Origin: Fibrobacterota bacterium
GTDB lineage: Bacteria > Fibrobacterota > Chitinivibrionia > Chitinivibrionales > Chitinispirillaceae
DNA: 64,000 nucleotides
Assembly: GCA_023412475.1 (NCBI GenBank)
Contig: JAEYNR010000031.1
Span: forward strand, 1 to 64,000
Direction of reading: 5' to 3'
Part shown: one piece after another, positions 44,685 through 54,278 of the stretch
How positions within the stretch are numbered: position 1 is the stretch's first letter
How the letters are laid out: each line of letters opens with the position of its first letter
The notes under the pieces: model-generated
What the model saw: the letters and a program-made list of their open reading frames with translations, nothing else
Told to the model about the DNA's origin: nothing
Database searches by the model: none
Position numbers and translations under genes: made by a program

Positions 44685-45524
44685 ATGAAAGAGTTTCTCT
44701 ATAATACATTCTTACTGGCTGTGGGAAGTGCATTGTGTGCTTTTGCAGTAAAAGCTGTACTGTTGCCTTTTGGATTTCTTTCCAGTGGTCTGACAGGATT
44801 ATCACTGATTATTTATCATAAATTTCAAGCGTTACCTTTTGCTGTTATTTATTTCCTGGTGAATATTCCGGTGTTTTTAATAGCATTAAAATTTGTGGGC
44901 ACCCGTTTTATTCTGTACACCGCCTGGGGAATAGTGATCTATTCATCGATGCTGTTTTTACCGGAAATTAAGCTTCCGCTCGATGACAAGTTGCTGGCTG
45001 CAGCACTGGCTGGAAGCATCTCCGGGGTGGGAGTGGCAATAACACTAAGCTCCTACGGATCTGCGGGGGGCTCAGAGATAATCAGTGCCCTTTTGCACAA
45101 GCTTTTTGGGTTATCGATTGGAGTAGGAAGCATGGTCATAAATTCGGTGGTTATGCTCATATCATTACTGTTATTTCCACTGGAAAACGTTCTGCTTACT
45201 ATCGTCTATATAGTTGTAAGTGCAAAAATATCCAGTTTGATTTTCCATGGAATGGCCAAAAGACGTGTAGTCATGATCATCTCCGGTAAATGGAATGAGA
45301 TCCTTAAAGATATAAATAATGGTAAAAGATGGCGGGTGACCTTGCTTCATGGTAAGGGTGGTTTTCAGGGGGGCGAAAAATCGGTACTCTATTCTGTGGT
45401 CAATAAATCCAATGTTTCCTCTCTCAAGGCACTTGTTATGAACAGAGATCCTGGTGCTTTCATTGCGATTATGGATGCCAGCGATGTAACAGGGGAAACG
45501 GTGGGAAACCAGCCGCATTGGTGA
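44685..45524 (+). CDS. YitT family membrane protein
   Basis: The 279-residue protein has five or six transmembrane helices in the first 190 residues (DUF161 repeats such as FGFLSSGLTGLSLIIYHK and YGSAGGSEIISALLHKLFG). A C-terminal cytosolic DUF2179 domain follows (residues about 205-275; GGEKSVLYSVVNKSNVSSLK, then DPGAFIAIMDASDV). This is the standard YitT layout. The transported substrate is unknown. The gene stands alone. Confidence 0.92.
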   Translation: MKEFLYNTFLLAVGSALCAFAVKAVLLPFGFLSSGLTGLSLIIYHKFQALPFAVIYFLVNIPVFLIALKFVGTRFILYTAWGIVIYSSMLFLPEIKLPLDDKLLAAALAGSISGVGVAITLSSYGSAGGSEIISALLHKLFGLSIGVGSMVINSVVMLISLLLFPLENVLLTIVYIVVSAKISSLIFHGMAKRRVVMIISGKWNEILKDINNGKRWRVTLLHGKGGFQGGEKSVLYSVVNKSNVSSLKALVMNRDPGAFIAIMDASDVTGETVGNQPHW

Positions 45525-45924
45525 ATAGATCTTTTGGGCAGAAAAGGGTAAGCGCTTCGCGAAAAAAAAAAGCATAATTTTATGCAGTAATCTTTTGTTA
45601 AATTAACCGGACACTACTTATTTCCAGTATTATTGTGCCTGGCAGAAAGAAACGATTACTATTGACGATCAGCCATCTTTAATTCTATAATTTCAAACTA
45701 ATCCTGAATCGGACGACTCCTTTACTCGGGTCTTCTTCGCAGCCTTGGAACCCTGGTGTTTTTCAAAAAACTCCTCCTATAGACTGCTGCGGCTTCAAGA
45801 CAACCCCAGAGGTGATTTTTTTCGCGTTAAACTTTCATCTCTGGGGAGATTGCGGCTAAGTGCCCTTAGAAGTGGTAAATGAAAAGTTTGTAAAATACGC
45901 ATCATAATCTATTAAGGTTAACTA
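45525..45924 (+). other. Intergenic region with an 11/12-bp hairpin
   Basis: CCCCAGAGGTGA (45804-45815) pairs with TCATCTCTGGGG (45835-45846), with a G-U pair at one position and a 19-base loop containing seven T. It lies about 80 bases before the methyltransferase gene. There is no T-tract after the stem, so a leader structure or dispersed repeat is more likely than a terminator. Confidence 0.4.
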
Positions 45925-46614
45925 ATGCCGCTATATGACCATTCTTCGACATACAGACAAAGAAAACTGAAAAACATACCGCATATAATTCGACTAAAAC
46001 AGATAATGAAAATTGTCGCTGGTTTCAAGATAATAGAACCGTACCTCGATGTCGGTTGCAGTAACGGTTTTGTAACTAATAAAATTGTTTCCAAATATAA
46101 CATATCACATGCAAAAGGTCTTGATCACAATAGAGATCATCTATTAATTGCCAGCCAAAGATACCCGAATATCGAATTCAATTTTATCGATTTAAACGTG
46201 GTGAACACTGTTGTGCAGAAATTTAAATTTGTTACCTGTTTTGAAACTCTGGAGCATGTTGGTAATTTAGAGAACGCTATAACTAATCTGATAAACTTGA
46301 CTGATGTTGAAGGGACACTGTTGATTTCTGTCCCTGTGGAGACCGGTTTAATCGGGCTGTTTAAGTTTCTTATGAAAACGATTTTTTATTCATTTGATCT
46401 CAAAGAGCTGGAGAATGGAAAGTGCTTTTATTTTAATTACCTGTTTACCTTGTTGTCTGGAAAAAGTATATCGCAATTCCGATGTGATTGTAGCGGCTAT
46501 GTAACACATTTTGGGTTTGATCACAATCGTATCGACAGCATACTTCACAATTCAGGTGTTGCTTTTAAAAAGTTTCCAATAAGTACATCATTTTTTTATC
46601 TGATCAGAAAGTAA
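45925..46614 (+). CDS. SAM-dependent class I methyltransferase
   Basis: The 229-residue protein has motif I (YLDVGCSNGFVTNKI), an acidic motif II (AKGLDHNRDHL) and a post-I segment (VTCFETLEHVGNLENAI), as in the UbiE/Methyltransf_11 group. Two hydrophobic stretches (residues about 140-165) may associate with the membrane. The substrate is not evident; lipid or glycan methylation is plausible. The gene is AT-rich compared with its neighbours and has no operon partner. Confidence 0.85.
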   Translation: MPLYDHSSTYRQRKLKNIPHIIRLKQIMKIVAGFKIIEPYLDVGCSNGFVTNKIVSKYNISHAKGLDHNRDHLLIASQRYPNIEFNFIDLNVVNTVVQKFKFVTCFETLEHVGNLENAITNLINLTDVEGTLLISVPVETGLIGLFKFLMKTIFYSFDLKELENGKCFYFNYLFTLLSGKSISQFRCDCSGYVTHFGFDHNRIDSILHNSGVAFKKFPISTSFFYLIRK

Positions 46615-46671
46615 ATCGCTAACAGATCAAAAAATTAACTCTGGGGTCCTGTATCTGGGCACAAGATAAGA

Positions 46672-46695
46672 AAAGCCTGCAAAATTACAGGCTTT
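46672..46695 (-). terminator. Terminator after the esterase gene
   Basis: AAAGCCTG (46672-46679) and CAGGCTTT (46688-46695) form an 8-bp stem that ends in a T-rich sequence on the reverse strand. It can also end the methyltransferase transcript. Confidence 0.65.
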
Positions 46696-46745
46696 AAATT
46701 CAATCAAAATAAAAAATTGAAGTGATGAACTGGTCTGGTTTTAGG

Positions 46746-47888
46746 CTATTCCCTTACCAAAGGTGTAATAATGTTTTTACCATTTTCAAGCTTTCGTGAA
46801 ACAAGAAAAACACCTTTATTTTTCACAGAACGTATGGCATTACGGGTAGATATTTTATTGAAAGTGTGTAGAAGGTGACCATCGAGAGTATAGATACGCA
46901 CCACGCCTTCAGTGGAGTGCACAGTCTTCTTATTCATTTTAGCATATGGGTAAACAGCTTTTGTGCTGTCTGCTTTTCTGGGGACAAAGTTGGCATCTGC
47001 CAGCTTCAAAAACTCAGCCGCATAACGTCTGCCAAATTCACGAATACCATCACAGGCGAAATGAAGTTTCCAGGTGTCCCCGGCTCGGAGTTTAAAACTT
47101 TCTGAGGAAGCCACTGCGCAATTAGGAATCTGGTCAGGAAGTTTATTCACGTAGGGATTGAGTCTTTTTGCACCTTGGTCGGCAGCAGGGTCCTGAATCA
47201 GTTCCCCTGCTATAAAGGGAATATCATCCAGAGCAAGATCATTTTTCAAATCAGCCACGATGTTTTTAACTTTGGAGACCCAGCCATCGCCATCACCTGC
47301 GTTAGCTTCGCCCTGGTGTAACAGAATTCCTTTAATAACACCGGTTTGCTGGGCAATTTTAGCACGCTTTACCATCCATTCATACGCACCGCTGCTGATT
47401 TTCATTGCGCCATTAGTTGGCCTGGTATGTTCATCTATAGTAGCATTCATTCCTTTTACATATACGTTAATATTCTGACCAGACAGAGCGCAGGGTACAA
47501 AACCGATTGTTATATCCTCTCTGATAGAATCCAGAAGTGTTTTACCAAAGTAATCGGCAGGTCCTATTCCTTCATGGCAGTTATGATAAGGGGGGAAAGC
47601 GGTATACCACTGATCGTATGTTCTTTCTAGCTTAAACGATCCGCAGGGGTAAGAGGTTGCATTACAATCACCCCATGCAAGAACTTTTACCCTGCTGGTG
47701 GTATCGCAGTCGGCAGGTTGGGGATCTCTGGCCTGAGCTGTTGCATTTTGATTATTACACGGGCCGGCCATATTGGATTGACCAAAAAGCAGATAGATAT
47801 GGAAATTGGGATCTGGTTGGGCAAAAATCTGAGTTAAAGACAAGGCTGTGATGAAGGAAAAAACGACTGCCTTTTTTAACATAAACAT
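46746..47888 (-). CDS. Secreted SGNH / CE6-like carbohydrate acetylesterase
   Basis: The ATG at 47888 has AAGGTGG about seven bases upstream; an in-frame GTG at 47897 is less suitable. The 380-residue protein has a signal peptide (cleavage near IFAQPD). It has the SASA/CE6 esterase domain with the catalytic-Ser block LLFGQSNMAGP and the later LLHQGEANAGD, as in acetylxylan esterases and sialate O-acetylesterases. Many Cys suggest disulfides. Its last roughly 55 residues form a separate tail (VRIYTLDGHLLHTF, then KGVFLVSRKLENG) like those on the GH5 and GH95 enzymes. It probably removes acetyl groups from xylan or similar polymers. Confidence 0.88.
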   Translation of the reverse strand: MFMLKKAVVFSFITALSLTQIFAQPDPNFHIYLLFGQSNMAGPCNNQNATAQARDPQPADCDTTSRVKVLAWGDCNATSYPCGSFKLERTYDQWYTAFPPYHNCHEGIGPADYFGKTLLDSIREDITIGFVPCALSGQNINVYVKGMNATIDEHTRPTNGAMKISSGAYEWMVKRAKIAQQTGVIKGILLHQGEANAGDGDGWVSKVKNIVADLKNDLALDDIPFIAGELIQDPAADQGAKRLNPYVNKLPDQIPNCAVASSESFKLRAGDTWKLHFACDGIREFGRRYAAEFLKLADANFVPRKADSTKAVYPYAKMNKKTVHSTEGVVRIYTLDGHLLHTFNKISTRNAIRSVKNKGVFLVSRKLENGKNIITPLVRE

Positions 47889-48159
47889 AATAACCACCTT
47901 CGGTTTGCTTTATAAGTAATCTAACTAAATATAAATGGACCAAAATTGAGATGGCTGTTTTATTTATTTGTTCCGTGTACAAAATGTGTACAGAAAAATT
48001 AAAAAGTAATTTTTAGTGAGCGAAAAGAGCTCAAATTTAAACCTTGAGACTAGTCTTTCTGGTTACTGATAAAAGTAAATGCATTGATTTATTATAAAAA
48101 GGGTTTGAACAACAGAAAATAACGATTGATATTTCTATTGTGTAACAGCAATAGTCAAG

Positions 48160-48852
48160 TTAGGCAGTTTGATCCGATGGTGGCTTTATTCCTCCTGCGA
48201 TCGCTACATTTGAGTGTGGAGCATTTGGCCGGTCTGGTGGTGAAGATTGCCTTCTAAAACTTTGGAGATATTTTTTATTGATATCCTCAATAACTTTCAC
48301 ACTGATCAGTTTCAGTGTGTCAAAAACACCTGTACCTTTATTTGCAATTGCTTCTGTCCACCTAAAGTCCTGTTTGTTGATGCGCTTCTGCAAGACTTCG
48401 ATGGGAACTGCATTTACCATGTCTCTTTTGTTGTATTGGATAACAAGGGGGACACTTTCAAGGTTGTACTTATATGCAATCAGGTTTTCTTCAAGGTTAT
48501 TGAAGCTCTCCAAATTCTCTTCCATCTTATCGGGGGTGCTGTCTGCTACGAACACTATGCCATCCACCCCGCGAAGCACTAGTTTGCGGGTGGCATTATA
48601 GTAGACCTGACCGGGAACCGTATAAAGCTGAAGCTTAACCTTGAATCCCTTTATTTTTCCCAGATCTAAAGGAAGAAAGTCAAAAAAAAGAGTTCTCTCA
48701 TTTTCTGTGGCAATTGAAACAAGCTTACTTCTATGTTCCGGTAGTACGGTTTTGTGAATTAGCTGAAGATTACTGGTCTTTCCGCTCATTCCAGGACCAT
48801 AATAAACGATTTTTACACTGATTTCCCTGGTTGCATAACTTATCGATGCCAT
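48160..48852 (-). CDS. MglA-like small Ras-family GTPase
   Basis: The 230-residue protein matches MglA. The P-loop is YYGPGMSGKTSN (residues 17-28), switch and G3 are LQLYTVPGQVYYNATR, followed by VLRGVDGIVFVADST, and G4 is NKRD. The first roughly 195 residues are the GTPase. The extra 35 residues are Pro/Ser-rich and probably disordered. MglA controls cell polarity and gliding or pilus motility in Myxococcus. The usual partner MglB (a roadblock GAP) is not adjacent. It stands alone. Confidence 0.93.
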   Translation of the reverse strand: MASISYATREISVKIVYYGPGMSGKTSNLQLIHKTVLPEHRSKLVSIATENERTLFFDFLPLDLGKIKGFKVKLQLYTVPGQVYYNATRKLVLRGVDGIVFVADSTPDKMEENLESFNNLEENLIAYKYNLESVPLVIQYNKRDMVNAVPIEVLQKRINKQDFRWTEAIANKGTGVFDTLKLISVKVIEDINKKYLQSFRRQSSPPDRPNAPHSNVAIAGGIKPPSDQTA

Positions 48853-49503
48853 AAATACCTTTTTTATAACAATGTGTGTGAGATATTAGAACAGCTATAA
48901 AAATGATTAAAATACTCGATTGCAGGCAAATGGGGTTTAATCATTTTGGTTTCAATTTTCATATTTTGCGGAAACCTCATAGAGCTAAGTCAGAGAGGTA
49001 TTAAGTTCCGTTTGTATTCGGCAGTTGGGTTCATTTCTTTTTTTCAGATTTAAAATACATATTTCCTCGCAGAGATATCTGCCAAAAAAAGGATCAACAT
49101 TCACTTTAGCGGACCATGTACCCGAATACATATCCTCTTTTAAAACTGCATCACCTCCGATTTTGACAATAAAATAGACGCTCTCAGTGTTTCTTCACTA
49201 AACCGGGCAGAATACAATTCTATATAGAGCTGCAAAATGCAGACTTAAGAAGTTGCCTGTGGATTTTATATTTTCTTTGTGCATCTGGCCAGTCCTTTTT
49301 GTGTTGAAGCTTCAGTGGGAATGGCACGAGTTTACACAGGTATCCGGACATGATACGGATCTGACAGATCAAGAATTATGCTTTTAAATTTTAAAATCAT
49401 ATTTAAAACATATGGTGTCTTTACTTTTGCTTACTGTCTGTAATTGGTATTTTGATTATCCCTGATTTTGGCAATGGCATAGCTTTTGTAATCTATAGTC
49501 ATT
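48853..49503. other. 650-bp intergenic region
   Basis: It lies between the divergent MglA-like and outer-membrane-like genes. I see no gene or clear promoter pair. A GG-N10-GC match at 49470-49483 would put a transcript start only nine bases before the downstream ATG, so I do not rely on it. Confidence 0.4.
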
Positions 49504-50619
49504 ATGGAGCGTGCAGTATTAATTCTAACGTTAATTATTATCTGTAGTAATGCACATATAAAAAGAGATTCCGTTTTCATTCCTTATGGACTCGCCCAAT
49601 ACAGTTTGGTATGGGAATATTCATATGTTGGCAATAGGAATCATAATTATTTTTTCGACAACCCCAACAAGATCGGTATCTATTATGGTTTCTTTTTAAA
49701 GATCAACCACAAGCTTATGTTACAATTCCAGTTTGGAAACGATTGGAGCCTAATTAATAAGGCAGATTATCCGCTCGATAATCCTGTTACTGTTACCGAA
49801 AAATCTTATCTACCATTTTCCTGTCCTTTTTTTCATCTGGCATACATTCAATTGAATCCTGGTTTATTTTATATACAGGCAGGAAAAGTACCGGTAGAAA
49901 ACCTCGGTCCCCTTGACCTTGTCGAGCGTTCCCTTGCTGCAGATAACTTTCAGGGTGCAGCTTGGATAGGCTGGTCAAATGCTACAAATTTTTCACTGCT
50001 GGGGATAAAAACCGGTTTACACTTACTCAACAATTCCTTTTCTCCAGAATTTTTCACTACATTAATAAACAAATCAGAGTATGGCAGCCTAAATTCCAAA
50101 AAAATTCCTCCAGCATTTCTTTTCATCTTCAATATGCCCTTTCGCAGGGGTAAAATTTCTCTTGCACCTCAAATTGTCATTATCTACAACAGAAACTACA
50201 ATCAACTCACAGAGCAAGCGAATAACGAAACAGGCTTGGGCTTTCGCTCTACTTATGAGCACAGTGACAATTTACGTTTCTACACATCGGGTGCCTGGGC
50301 TCGTTTAACCAATTACAACAGCAAACATATGGTCAATTCTTTCTGTGATTACCGGGGTTTTCAGCTAACAGCAGGAACTTTCTGGGAAAAAGGTAAGGTT
50401 TTGTTTGAAACGGAAACCAAATACAGCAGAGCAACTCAGAGAGGGGCTGCAGATTTAGAGTCTCATTTTCTTTATTGCGAGCTTAAATCTAGATTTAAAC
50501 TCCTTAGATACGTCTCAATTATCCCCAAAATTCGCTTTTTCCAGGCTTTTTACTCAAAAATGACAAAATCTGGAAAAGTCTTGTTGTGCCCTGAGATTAT
50601 TTTTCGAGGCCAATTTTAA
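49504..50619 (+). CDS. Outer-membrane beta-barrel-like protein
   Basis: The 371-residue product has a short signal peptide (RAVLILTLIIICSNA). The mature chain is rich in aromatic residues in alternating patterns (YGFFLKINHKLMLQFQFGND, then LFYIQAGKVPVENLGP), typical of porin-like barrels, and ends in a beta strand (LLCPEIIFRGQF) with terminal Phe, a hallmark of BAM substrates. No family is recognised. There is no partner gene on this strand. Confidence 0.75.
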   Translation: MERAVLILTLIIICSNAHIKRDSVFIPYGLAQYSLVWEYSYVGNRNHNYFFDNPNKIGIYYGFFLKINHKLMLQFQFGNDWSLINKADYPLDNPVTVTEKSYLPFSCPFFHLAYIQLNPGLFYIQAGKVPVENLGPLDLVERSLAADNFQGAAWIGWSNATNFSLLGIKTGLHLLNNSFSPEFFTTLINKSEYGSLNSKKIPPAFLFIFNMPFRRGKISLAPQIVIIYNRNYNQLTEQANNETGLGFRSTYEHSDNLRFYTSGAWARLTNYNSKHMVNSFCDYRGFQLTAGTFWEKGKVLFETETKYSRATQRGAADLESHFLYCELKSRFKLLRYVSIIPKIRFFQAFYSKMTKSGKVLLCPEIIFRGQF

Positions 50620-50752
50620 GCCACGCGCCAGGACGGTGGAACCTTTGCACGATATGTTGTAGAACGGTCTGCGAAACAGCCGAAGTGCCAATGGCCAGAT
50701 CCTGAATTGTGTTGCCCCATGGATGTTCATGTTAATGTGCCGGATGAACGGC
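50620..50752 (+). other. Coding-like fragment without a gene
   Basis: The frame directly after the preceding stop stays open for the whole 133 bases and gives a protein-like sequence (GGTFARYVVERSAKQPKC, then PDPELCCPMDVHVNVPDERL). It has no start signal. It may be a remnant of a lost gene, and I do not recognise it. Confidence 0.3.
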
Positions 50753-53335
50753 TCAGAAAACGTTCACCTTCTCAAAATGTTCTAAACTGCTGCTTCTAAC
50801 TTTCACCAGATAAATTCCTCTTTTCAACTGTGGTGTATACACATTAATATCTGCAGCAGATGTTTTATTGAAGCTATAAGCCACTCTTCCAGAAAGATTG
50901 TACACCTGAATAAACAGATTTGTCATTTCTCCGTCCATTTGCATGCAAATTTTCCCGGCATTTCCAATAACACTCACCCCTGGAAGGACTGTTTCTTTTC
51001 GGCTGAGTCTGCTGTCATGGTAAACCCGTTTCACACCAGTCTGATTTTTTTTGTAACTGTCTGTTATATTCATTGAGCCATCAAGTACATAGGTCATTCC
51101 AGTCTTTGTTTCAAATGAATTCGTGCTGCTCTTGTGGCGAACATTGCAGGTACTTCCAGCATTAGAAGTGATAACCGCTCTGCTCACTGTTTTGTTGCTC
51201 CATACTACAGTGTCAATGAGAAATCCTTTTCTTGCCAAAAACCCCCTTAATGATCCGGTGCTCCATCTGTCAGGAAGAGCTGGAAGAAAGTTAATTTCAT
51301 CATTATGGCTCTGAAGCAGCATTTCGTTTACACCGGAAACAGCGCCGAAGTTACCATCAATTTGAAATGGCGGATGAGCATCAAAAAGATTGGCGTAGGT
51401 ACGATCGGGCGTAAGAAGCATCTGAACCAGTCTGTAGGCATGATTGCCATCTTCAAGCCTGGCCCATAGATTCATTTTCCACGCCAGTGACCAGCCGGTA
51501 GCCATATCACCTCGCTGTGTTAACGTGGTTTTGGCGGCGTTGGCCAGATTCGGAGTGCCACTTACGGTTATTTGTGCAGAAGGAAATAATCCGTAGAGAT
51601 GGGAGACATGTCGGTGCTGATCAGTCGGGTTATCCCAATCCATGAACCACTCCTGCAATTGATCATGTTTTCCAACCATATTAGGAGGCAGCCTTTTGAG
51701 TGCAGCTTCAGCTTGTGTCCGTAAATCAGAATCAACATCCAGTATTTTTGATGCTTCAACTGTATAGTTCAGGATATCACGAATGATTTGAACATCCATT
51801 GTGGGTGCAAAGCTGACATCGCAATTCCAGGCTCCAGGTTTGTTTTCAGGTGAAGCGCTGGGGCAGGTTCCCAGATATTTATTACCCGAAAAGGGCTCTT
51901 CCACCATCGTAGCCAGAAAAAACTCCGCTGTCCCCTTTATGGTCAAATAGGCATCGGTCAGAAAATCTTTATCTAGAGTAAAAAGGTAGTGTTCCCAGAG
52001 ATGTGTAGCCAGCCATGCGCCACCAGTCGGCCAGTGCCCCCAGGTTCCATCAATTGGGGCAGTCCTGTTCCATAAATCGGTATTATGATGAGCCACCCAG
52101 CCTTTATCAGTACCCCAGTGCTCTCTGGCAGTCTCTTTCCCCGGTACTGACATCGCTTTAATCTTTCTCACAAGTGGATCAAGACACTCCTGAAGGTTGG
52201 CCGATTCAACCATCCAGTAATTCATCTCTGTATTGATATTTATGGTGTATTTACTTCCCCAGGATGGATTTACAGATTCGTTCCAGACTCCCTGCAGATT
52301 TGCTGGCTGAGATTCGCCTCTTGAAGAGGAAATCATCAGGTAACGCCCGAATAGATAATGAAGACGAACAAGCTGGGGATCATTGGATGTCGCGAATCTC
52401 TGAACCTGTGCATCAGTTGTAAGAGTGGAATCGTTTGTCGGTGTTCCAAGTTTAATATCGACTCTGTCAAAAAGTTCCTTATAGGAGCTCAGGTGGTCAG
52501 CAAGAATTTTATCGTATGCTTTTAGAGTTGCATTATTTATGTACGCTTGGGCACGGCTTTCCGGGTTGGCAGTAACATCATTGTAGCTGTTAAAATTTGT
52601 ACCGACAGCTATTAAAACCGTAGCGTTATCTGCTTCATTGATGTTTATTTTGTTGTTGGCGGCAGAAACAGTTCCACCGTCAGACATGACTTTTACACGG
52701 GTCTGAAATTTGATGCCGCTATTATTGACTGTTGTGTTTAACAGCAGCAAGTCATTGCCTGAAGTGGAAAAGTTTTTGTTACCATGAGGGCAATCCATGG
52801 AAATCGCACAGGATATTTTGCCGGGCTGATCTGCAGTCAATCTGACGACTATTACCTGATCTGTAAAGCTGGCAAAATACTCCCGTGTATAGGTTACTCC
52901 CCCCGATGAATAAGTAGTTCTAGAGATCGCTGTTTTCAGATCGAGTTCACGAAGGTATTCTGTTGTATTGTGACCGGTAAATTCCATATAAAGATTTCCA
53001 ACCGGTTGAAATGCTGCCTGTCCGCCTCCGATCATCCCGTTTACAGTGTTGCATGCCCCGATAGCGTCATTTTCAAAAATCTTCTGGCGTGCTTGAGAAA
53101 GGCGGTTGGCGGCTCCTGCCTTGTTGTTATTACCCGGGTACATATTCCAGACAGTCGATTCATTCAAACTGATCCTGTCTTTATCTACAACTCCATATAC
53201 CATACCTCCCAGACGACCATTTCCAATCGGTAAGGCCTCCTCGAATTTACTTGCAGCCTTGTTGTACCAGAGAGTTAGATCTGCAAAAGCGATAGCAGGA
53301 AAAATGAGACAAAGAACTATTCTATTAATTATCAT
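50753..53335 (-). CDS. Secreted GH95 alpha-L-fucosidase-type hydrolase
   Basis: I place the start at the ATG at 53335, seven bases after GAAAGG. In-frame upstream codons would precede the signal peptide (RIVLCLIFPAIAFAD). The roughly 860-residue protein has the family 95 layout. The N-terminal beta-sandwich begins LWYNKAASKFEEALPIGNGR and LGGMVYG. The (alpha/alpha)6 catalytic core has INTEMNYWMVESANLQE, AHHNTDLWNRTAP and SPENKPG. A C-terminal beta domain follows. The last roughly 70 residues are the shared tail (VYNLSGRVAYSF, then LKRGIYLVKVRS). It should release alpha-1,2-fucose or a related sugar (alpha-L-galactose) from plant or algal glycans. Confidence 0.93.
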   Translation of the reverse strand: MIINRIVLCLIFPAIAFADLTLWYNKAASKFEEALPIGNGRLGGMVYGVVDKDRISLNESTVWNMYPGNNNKAGAANRLSQARQKIFENDAIGACNTVNGMIGGGQAAFQPVGNLYMEFTGHNTTEYLRELDLKTAISRTTYSSGGVTYTREYFASFTDQVIVVRLTADQPGKISCAISMDCPHGNKNFSTSGNDLLLLNTTVNNSGIKFQTRVKVMSDGGTVSAANNKININEADNATVLIAVGTNFNSYNDVTANPESRAQAYINNATLKAYDKILADHLSSYKELFDRVDIKLGTPTNDSTLTTDAQVQRFATSNDPQLVRLHYLFGRYLMISSSRGESQPANLQGVWNESVNPSWGSKYTININTEMNYWMVESANLQECLDPLVRKIKAMSVPGKETAREHWGTDKGWVAHHNTDLWNRTAPIDGTWGHWPTGGAWLATHLWEHYLFTLDKDFLTDAYLTIKGTAEFFLATMVEEPFSGNKYLGTCPSASPENKPGAWNCDVSFAPTMDVQIIRDILNYTVEASKILDVDSDLRTQAEAALKRLPPNMVGKHDQLQEWFMDWDNPTDQHRHVSHLYGLFPSAQITVSGTPNLANAAKTTLTQRGDMATGWSLAWKMNLWARLEDGNHAYRLVQMLLTPDRTYANLFDAHPPFQIDGNFGAVSGVNEMLLQSHNDEINFLPALPDRWSTGSLRGFLARKGFLIDTVVWSNKTVSRAVITSNAGSTCNVRHKSSTNSFETKTGMTYVLDGSMNITDSYKKNQTGVKRVYHDSRLSRKETVLPGVSVIGNAGKICMQMDGEMTNLFIQVYNLSGRVAYSFNKTSAADINVYTPQLKRGIYLVKVRSSSLEHFEKVNVF

Positions 53336-54278
53336 GTGCATGCCTTTCAATAACTGTAAAGTACAAAAGTATCGGGAAATTAAATTTTGTACAGCTACTG
53401 CTTTTTTTTCCAACTACAAACCTTACCTGTAAGAAAAATATGTACTCCTACTATCCGTCAGTGATAAGAGGAGAGCAGACAAAACCCTACCGGCTCGACA
53501 AGTTGACGTCTTTGTAAAATGTGCTATTTTGAAATTTATGTGTTAAATAAAAATGCCATTAATAAGAGCACCTGCATGGTTAATATATAATAAGAAAAAT
53601 ACTGATAAAAGAATTGTAAAACAAGCGAAATCATAATCTTATATAGAGCCTTCCAAATCAATGCGTTAACAAGCCATTTGCTTTATGATACACGTATAAA
53701 GCTCTGATAGATCTATGGCGCTCAGATAATTATCCCCTCCCTGAATTGTTTACATAATAGATAAAAATGGAAAATTGTATAATGTAATGCTTCTTTGATC
53801 AAATAAAATCCCTGGGCCTCTATTCATCACGAAGCAGTTTCTGCCTTTTCACAATCTGAGTGTAAGCTGCATACAAACTATTCTATTAGTTTCTAAATCC
53901 ATTACCGAGGTTTCATATGCCATCTTTATAAGGATCAATGAGAACTGTTTTCAATATAAGTGAATATCAAGTAGTTTATATGAACAACCATATTGGTTTG
54001 AGCAAAGGGTATTGTTATTTTATAGAGGATCGGCAAAAGCGGCCGATAGTAAGCTAAAACACCTACAGCCTTGTCCAACACAGCCACTTGGGCTGTACCG
54101 CAACCCATTAATGGAAAAACTGACAGGTGCTCATTCTTATGAAATGTGTTTTGCATGTGATGAATGGTGCCCTTCGAATGCTGTTCATAATCGGGGACGA
54201 CAAAGGGGGGCAAATATCATCATTCTGAAATGAACATTTCAGATATTTATTCAAAAATGATTAATAAAGGAGTGGGAT
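53336..54278. other. About 940 bases without a supported gene
   Basis: Beyond the upstream region of the GH95 gene, I see only short frames lacking ribosome-binding sites. A frame at 54012-54233 has a CxxCxxxC-like run (CFACDEWC), but no start signal and no recognisable domain. The sequence looks like decayed DNA. Confidence 0.4.

Noticed and set aside
49470..49483. Further GG-N10-GC match before the outer-membrane-like gene
   Set aside because: It would leave a leader of about nine bases with no room for a ribosome-binding site, and the downstream element is TAGC rather than TTGC.
54012..54233. 73-residue frame with CFACDEWC
   Set aside because: The Cys spacing resembles an iron-sulfur motif, but there is no start signal, no second cluster and no family resemblance.
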